Part shown: positions 59,217-64,000 of the stretch, piece after piece | How the letters are laid out: the number at the start of each line of letters is the position of its first letter | Numbering within the stretch: position 1 is the first letter of the stretch | NCBI RefSeq assembly: GCF_900324485.2 | Contig: NC_046649.1 | Location: forward strand, 23,992,867-24,056,866 | Source: Mastacembelus armatus | Taxonomy: Eukaryota > Chordata > Actinopteri > Synbranchiformes > Mastacembelidae | Length of the DNA stretch: 64,000 nucleotides | Direction: 5' to 3' | Made by a program: the position numbers and the translations under genes | Notes under the pieces: generated by a model | What the model saw: the letters and a program-made list of their open reading frames with translations, nothing else | Told to the model about the DNA's origin: nothing | Databases searched by the model: none

Positions 59217-60588
59217 TGGTGCAGCTGAATGTGTCAGTTGAGGTGAACCAGTCCAGATTATGAACCAGTTTCATGTTTCAGCTCCATCATGTGTTTCTCT
59301 AATGTTCAGATCAACACGACTGTCTCTGCTTTTCTTCTCTTTATTGTCCAGACTGAAACATCTCAACAACTATTTCAGCTGCTTCACACGTTCATGTTCC
59401 CCTCAGGATGAACCGTAATAACTTTGCTGATCCTCTGACTTTTCATCCAGCGCCACCATCAGGTCGACATTTGAATGTGTCCAACACTTTGGTTTATCAA
59501 CAAATACCTGCAGCACCAGTGACATTCACATCACCTTTTGTTGTTACGTGTTTTTAGGAGAAATGTGCATGTTAGCAAGTGTTAGCATGCTAACACACTA
59601 AACTAAGAACTCATTGAAAACGACACTGACATTTGTATTGATGCTAATTATTTAAAATCCAGCTCCACATAAACCTCATCAACAGAAACATGAAATAAAT
59701 GTGTCGTGTTGTTGATGGTGAATATTACAGATTTGATCCTTTGGTGAATCTCACTGTCATTGACTTCAGGTCAAACAAGGACTGAGCAGCAATAAAATAA
59801 GGGAACTGAGGGAACTAGCCAAGTTGTTTCTGTGACCAAACCAAACTTTGCCATAGGACTGTAAAATCATAAAACACTAATTTAATATGATTGACTAATA
59901 TGACACTGCAAAACAAAGATGGCCGCCCTGACAGCTCCCAGAAGTGAAGTCGTAAGTCGATGGCCCCCTGGTGGCTGGTTGCAGTCACTGTCTGTCCTGA
60001 CCGCTGTCTGTTTTACCTTTGTCGTTAGTGTATTGATTAGGTTCAGCTGTGTCTTGTTAGTGTGTCTTGTATAGTATTTCAGTCTCAATCATTCTGCCTT
60101 TAGTTGTTGGTTCAGTGTGTTGTGTTTTGCTTTTCCACCTGTACGTGGATCTTCCCTCCATCCTGGACTTTATTGTCTTCAGTCCTGGTCAGTGTTTCCT
60201 TCACTGGACTTTAATAAATTCAGCGTCCCCAGACTGTCTTGTCTCGTCTCCTGGGTTCTTTGTCTTTGCTTGGGTCCTCACCTGGTGGTTTCCTGACAGC
60301 TCCTCACTGATTTCTTTTTACCTGGTGTTTTTAATAGTCTGGCCTTTGTGTGACTTGTATCGCTGGAAAGCACTTTACAAATAATCAAGCGTCCCTCAAA
60401 GAACAGGCTATGAATGTTCTCTCAGTTTGACAACTTTATTGGTCAACATTTCTCAGGCTAGAGCCAAAAACCCCAAACAAAACAGGGGTATTCCAGAAAG
60501 CAGGTTCAGTGCAGACTCAGAATAGTTGAACCCTGAGTTGAGGGAAACTCTGATTATTTAAACTCAGTCAGTTACCACAGTCACTTCC

Positions 60589-60840
60589 TATGACGGACAC
60601 CAAGGGAAACGGGAACAAGGTACATGATTTTCAGGAATTTATTCTCGTACTCACAACATACATGTGAAACCAGGAACGGTGTGTCCAAGGGAGTGCCACA
60701 GAGATCGGACAGAGAGTAGGGTTTGGGGAAGTCCATATATACAGGAGGAGGAGTGCGGACGAGGTGCAGGTGAGTAACTAGGGGACAGGTGAGACTGATT
60801 GAGATGATTGCCAGGGGAAAAGCCTGGCAGAACTGTAACA
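60589..60840 (-). mobile_element. Solo LTR of the proline-rich element
   Basis: 252-base LTR flanked by CTTCC at 60584-60588 and 60841-60845, a 5-bp duplication typical of Ty3/gypsy elements. No internal region. Bases 60846-61337 hold no recognised gene. Confidence 0.8.
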
Positions 60841-61342
60841 CTTCCTCAGTGAAACTAACCTGCTGGCTGGCAGGTTATTTATACATGAACATTATATTTA
60901 GTTTTTACTCTCAATGTCTCCACTTTATTGTCAACATGAAAAATCAAATCTTCCCTTCTGGCTCTAATGCTCCATCATATGTGGAGATCTGACAGGAGGA
61001 GATGTGATGAACATGACAGTTGTTCTAACAGGCCTGGCCCCACAGTGTCAGTGTGATAAAGACTGTGCAGCCTATAGATTTTATTCTGACATGAGGATAA
61101 ATCCAGGCTGTAGCTGTGAGGGGAGTTCTCTGTCCTTACACTGACTGACTGATCGTAAACACGGTCACGGCCGTAGAGATCAGTTATTGGCAACTGTCTG
61201 ATCAGGACTTTTTATCAGCTTCTCCCAACACACAAACGTGAAAATGAACGCACTCCGATCAGAGCGTCCATATGAACCGTATGAACGAGGACATGAAGTG
61301 GCCTGACAGTTTCTGCAGACTGACAGGAGGAGACACAGAAAC

Positions 61343-62111
61343 TGTCATGATCTGCAGTTTTGGACTTCCTGTTTATTTTATTTTGAAAAGGATCATGACA
61401 GGATCTAGTTTTGGTTGTTTTCTGTTCACTTTACGTTGACCTAATTAGTTATTGTCTTCACCTGTGCCTTGTTTTGTCCTTCACTTTAAGTACCTTGGTT
61501 CAGTCACTGTGTCTTTGCCAGGTTGTCTGTTGCCTTACCTCGTCTGCTACCTACGTCCCACGCCTTGACTTCTGCCTGACTTCTGTTGCCACGTTCTACC
61601 CTGCTTGTTTCCTTGGTTTTTGGACCCTTTTGATCACGGTTTTTTCTTTTGTTTCCCCAAGGCTAAGTTTAGTTGTTTTGGTTTTCTTTTGTGTGTGTCC
61701 TCACCATGTTTTGTGTGTTTGTCTAGTTCCTTTAGTGTTCAGGTTTTGTTTTGTTACCTTGTGCCTGTTAGTTCCCTTTGTTCATGCCTTGTCCCTTTTT
61801 CTCATGTCCATGTGTCTGGTACGTCTCCCTAAGTGTGTGACCCAGGCCTTCATGCCTTGTCCTCGCTGACTCTCATGTTCTTGTTGCCTGTTTGGTCTGG
61901 TGCGTCTCCCTCAGTGTGTGACCCAGACCCTCATGCCTTGCTTCCCTTGAGTCCCTGTCTTGTCTTCATGTTCAGGTTTCATGTCCTAGTGTACTCCTGC
62001 CTTGTGTGTTAGTTCTTTTTTAACCTTGTTTTTTGTTCAATAAAGCCCCTTTCCCTTCACTCCTGTGTTTTTGGTTGAAGTTTGCTCCTGACCACGCCCT
62101 AGTTCATGACA
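61343..62111 (+). mobile_element. Solo LTR of a second, unrelated family
   Basis: 769 bases starting TGTCATGATC and ending TTCATGACA, flanked by GAAAC at 61338-61342 and 62112-62116. Other cassettes read ACAGAAACTCAGAG without interruption at this site. An AATAAA lies near 62039. Plus-strand solo LTR of a retrovirus-like or gypsy-like element, with no coding part; specific to this cassette, so inserted after the cassettes split. Confidence 0.85.
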
Positions 62112-62352
62112 GAAACTCAGAGTTTCTTGGAGAAAAGCTGCCAGAGACCAGGGTAGTTTCCCAGAGTCACTTACTGGAACTTTCAGTGATCTCTGTCCCT
62201 GGACCTGAAAAGTTTCTCTCAGCTCAGGGTTAAACTCTGGTCTAAGTTTTCACAGAATCATTATGACTGTGGCTGAGATGGAGGTGAAACATGTGACCCT
62301 GGACTGTGGTTTATTGCTCTCTTCCTGTCACAAACACTGTTTGACATCTGTT

Positions 62353-62390
62353 GGTTTTTGTTCAGGCTGCAGGGATCATTTCTCACTGTG
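62353..62390 (-). promoter_or_regulatory. V8 recombination signal (23-type)
   Basis: Heptamer CACAGTG (62390-62384), 22-base spacer and nonamer ACAAAAACC. Confidence 0.92.
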
Positions 62391-62841
62391 GGAGCCAGAC
62401 TTCCAACAGGAGCAGTAGTAGGTGGCTGCATGAGAGGGTTTAACTTTCTGAATCTGCAGCTCACAGCTGTTCTGTTTCTTCACAGCTGAGAAATCATCTT
62501 CCTGAGGATGGTTGTACCTTTTAGCTATGGCACCGTTATTTGTTTGAAAACGTAGAATCAGTGTGAATGTTTCTGTCTTTTTCTTTTGGAACCAGTAAAC
62601 ATAATTGTCACACTGGTCAGTTCCTGCACAGCTGAATGACACAGTTTGACCAGCTGTCCTTGTCAGAGATAACTGGTCCTGGATCAGCTCTGCTGCCATG
62701 ACAACCAGCGCTGTGGAGAAACAGACAGATGAAGGTCAGTGTGACAGTGTTTGTTACAGGTGGAGTTTGTTGGCTCCTGATTGGCTGGAAACACTCACCT
62801 GAACACAGACAGCACAGAGCAGCAGCTGGGAGGAAAAGCAT
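62391..62841 (-). CDS. TRGV: T-cell receptor gamma variable gene V8
   Basis: Leader exon 62841-62799 and V exon 62710-62391. The V exon is one codon shorter than the others, from a deletion in CDR1 (GTDQCDNYVY). CDR2 reads RFQTNNGAIAKR and CDR3 starts CSCWKSGS. FR2 has YWFQKKKTETF, with Phe for Tyr. All six conserved cysteines are present. Intact and the most 5' V in the window; J6, J5 and C6 follow at about 3.2, 8.9 and 11 kb, the largest spacing here because of the LTR elements. Confidence 0.9.
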
Positions 62842-64000
62842 TTTGTGCAGTGGTGTTTCCTCTGGTGAACCTGGGGAGAAGTGGCACTTTGATGCAGCTG
62901 AGGCCAAACAAGGACGAGCTGTGAGATCAGACGAGGACCACGTGGTTTCTAGAGGGTCCTCAGACCTCCCATCAGCCCCTGGGGCCCACAGATGAGGTTG
63001 CAGCTGTTGATTGACAGTTCAGCTCTCAGTGGTGTGGTTTTCTGTTGAGTCTGAGGTTTTAAAGGACAAAGAAAAATGACAGACTTCAGTTTAACAGTGA
63101 AAATGATCATTTCATGTTGAACTGCTGTGATGAAAATAAACACCTCTGTAAAGTTGTGTTGGGGCTGAGCAGGGGCCACAGCTGCCTTTGCTCTGGGGTC
63201 CTAACAGGAGTGTGTGGCCCTCCTGTCAGTCATTTGTTTCCTTGGTCATTTTCTAAATTAAACTCAATCGTATCATGTTTAACATCTGCTAAAGTTTTAT
63301 TTTCAGTATAAATGTTTTTCCTCACAGCTGTAATTTTTAAGCAGCTTGTAAATAACGTCCTAGTATATATATAAATTTATACAGACTTTCAGTTGATAGT
63401 AAATCACTCATACTGTATATGTGACTTAATATACATTTGAAATATGGTGTAAATTAATTGATACTGTATAAAAATGTTATTTACCTTTCCATGGTGTTTT
63501 ATTCATGTGTGTAAACAACAGTGTCATCAGCGTAGAGTTTGACATCAACTTTGACACAGTTGTAAAATATGGTAAATGTGCTAAATAACAAACACAACAT
63601 GGATCCTTCTGACAACACCCACACCTACTGGACTATATATCACAGATTCATGTTCCTATTCATTTTTTTTGTTCCTTGCACTTTATTAAAAATATTTTTA
63701 GAAATATTTCTGAACAAAGTGAATTCACTGACACAGTTGAATCCATTTCTATTTTCTTCCTCTAAAATCAAACTTAAAGCCAAAAAACAAATATGTTTAT
63801 TTAACACAGACACTGATTTTCAGTTTATTGAGAATGTTACACTGAAAGAATTTGACAAACCTGCCACTCTCTGCATAATGTATGAAAAAGAAACACAATA
63901 ACAGCAAAAATAAGACAAACAGTAAAATATTTGCCACACACCTGATAATTAAGCTTCATTTTCAGTTCAGGTCACAATTAAAAGCAGGAAAGAAGAAAAG
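62842..64000 (-). other. V8 promoter and 3' flank of the next upstream C gene
   Basis: Bases 62842-63070 carry the V8 promoter (CACGTG near 62939, RUNX core near 63033). The block 13080-14000 behind C2 is matched by 63110-64000, including the AATAAA at 63829-63824. A seventh C gene must therefore lie just beyond the right edge; its stop codon is not in the window. Confidence 0.7.

Larger units (their letters stand above)
58394..60840. repeat. Tandem duplication, copy 2 (J6 block)
   Basis: Second copy of the block at 52690-55134. It ends in a solo LTR rather than an LTR plus internal region. The junction at 58386-58410 has a 12-base ATCATATATATG direct repeat that is single at 52690. Confidence 0.85.

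Overview
The window is from a teleost fish, probably a percomorph, but the species cannot be named from the sequence alone. It is a vertebrate antigen-receptor locus transcribed entirely on the minus strand. The receptor type reads as T-cell receptor gamma (TRG). V exons carry 23-type recombination signals (RSS) and J segments carry 12-type RSS. No D segment was seen. J segments end in GSGTKLVVT. Each C gene has an Ig constant exon, a short connecting-peptide exon and an exon with a lysine-bearing transmembrane helix (LYTVLIVKSLLYCCG), which excludes a secreted light chain. The assignment to gamma is from family knowledge; the segment structure is read directly from the bases.

Eight V genes, six J segments and six C genes are visible, numbered here by rising coordinate (V1-V8, J1-J6, C1-C6). 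Because transcription runs from high to low coordinate, the 5'-to-3' order is V8-J6-J5-C6, V7, V6-J4-C5, V5-J3-C4, V4-(no J)-C3, V3-J2-C2, V2-J1-C1, V1 and off the left edge. The right edge holds only the 3' flank of a further C gene. The basic unit is a V-J-C cassette of about 7 kb, expanded to about 11.5 kb in the two left cassettes by transposons. Framework and constant exons are almost identical between copies. Differences concentrate in CDR1, CDR2 and the start of CDR3 of V, and in the 5' part of J.

Three events changed the simple pattern. In the V4-C3 cassette the J and its surroundings are missing, and a LINE fragment lies at the site. V7 has lost its J and C, giving a V-V-J-C unit. 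In the right-hand cassette a block with J and an LTR element was tandemly duplicated very recently, giving twin J segments. One copy of the LTR element keeps an internal region that codes for proline-rich tandem repeats; the other is a solo LTR.

The rest is repeats. The V-J spacers of the two left cassettes share the same nested stack: a plus-strand LINE interrupted by a minus-strand LINE and by an LTR-like block, followed by a short element with 10-bp target duplications. The stack therefore predates the duplication of those cassettes. J-C introns carry a Tigger/pogo-like MITE in every cassette except the one with J2-C2, where another LINE fragment occupies the intron. A second, unrelated solo LTR lies between V8 and J6. 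No RNA gene, CRISPR array or unrelated protein-coding gene was found.
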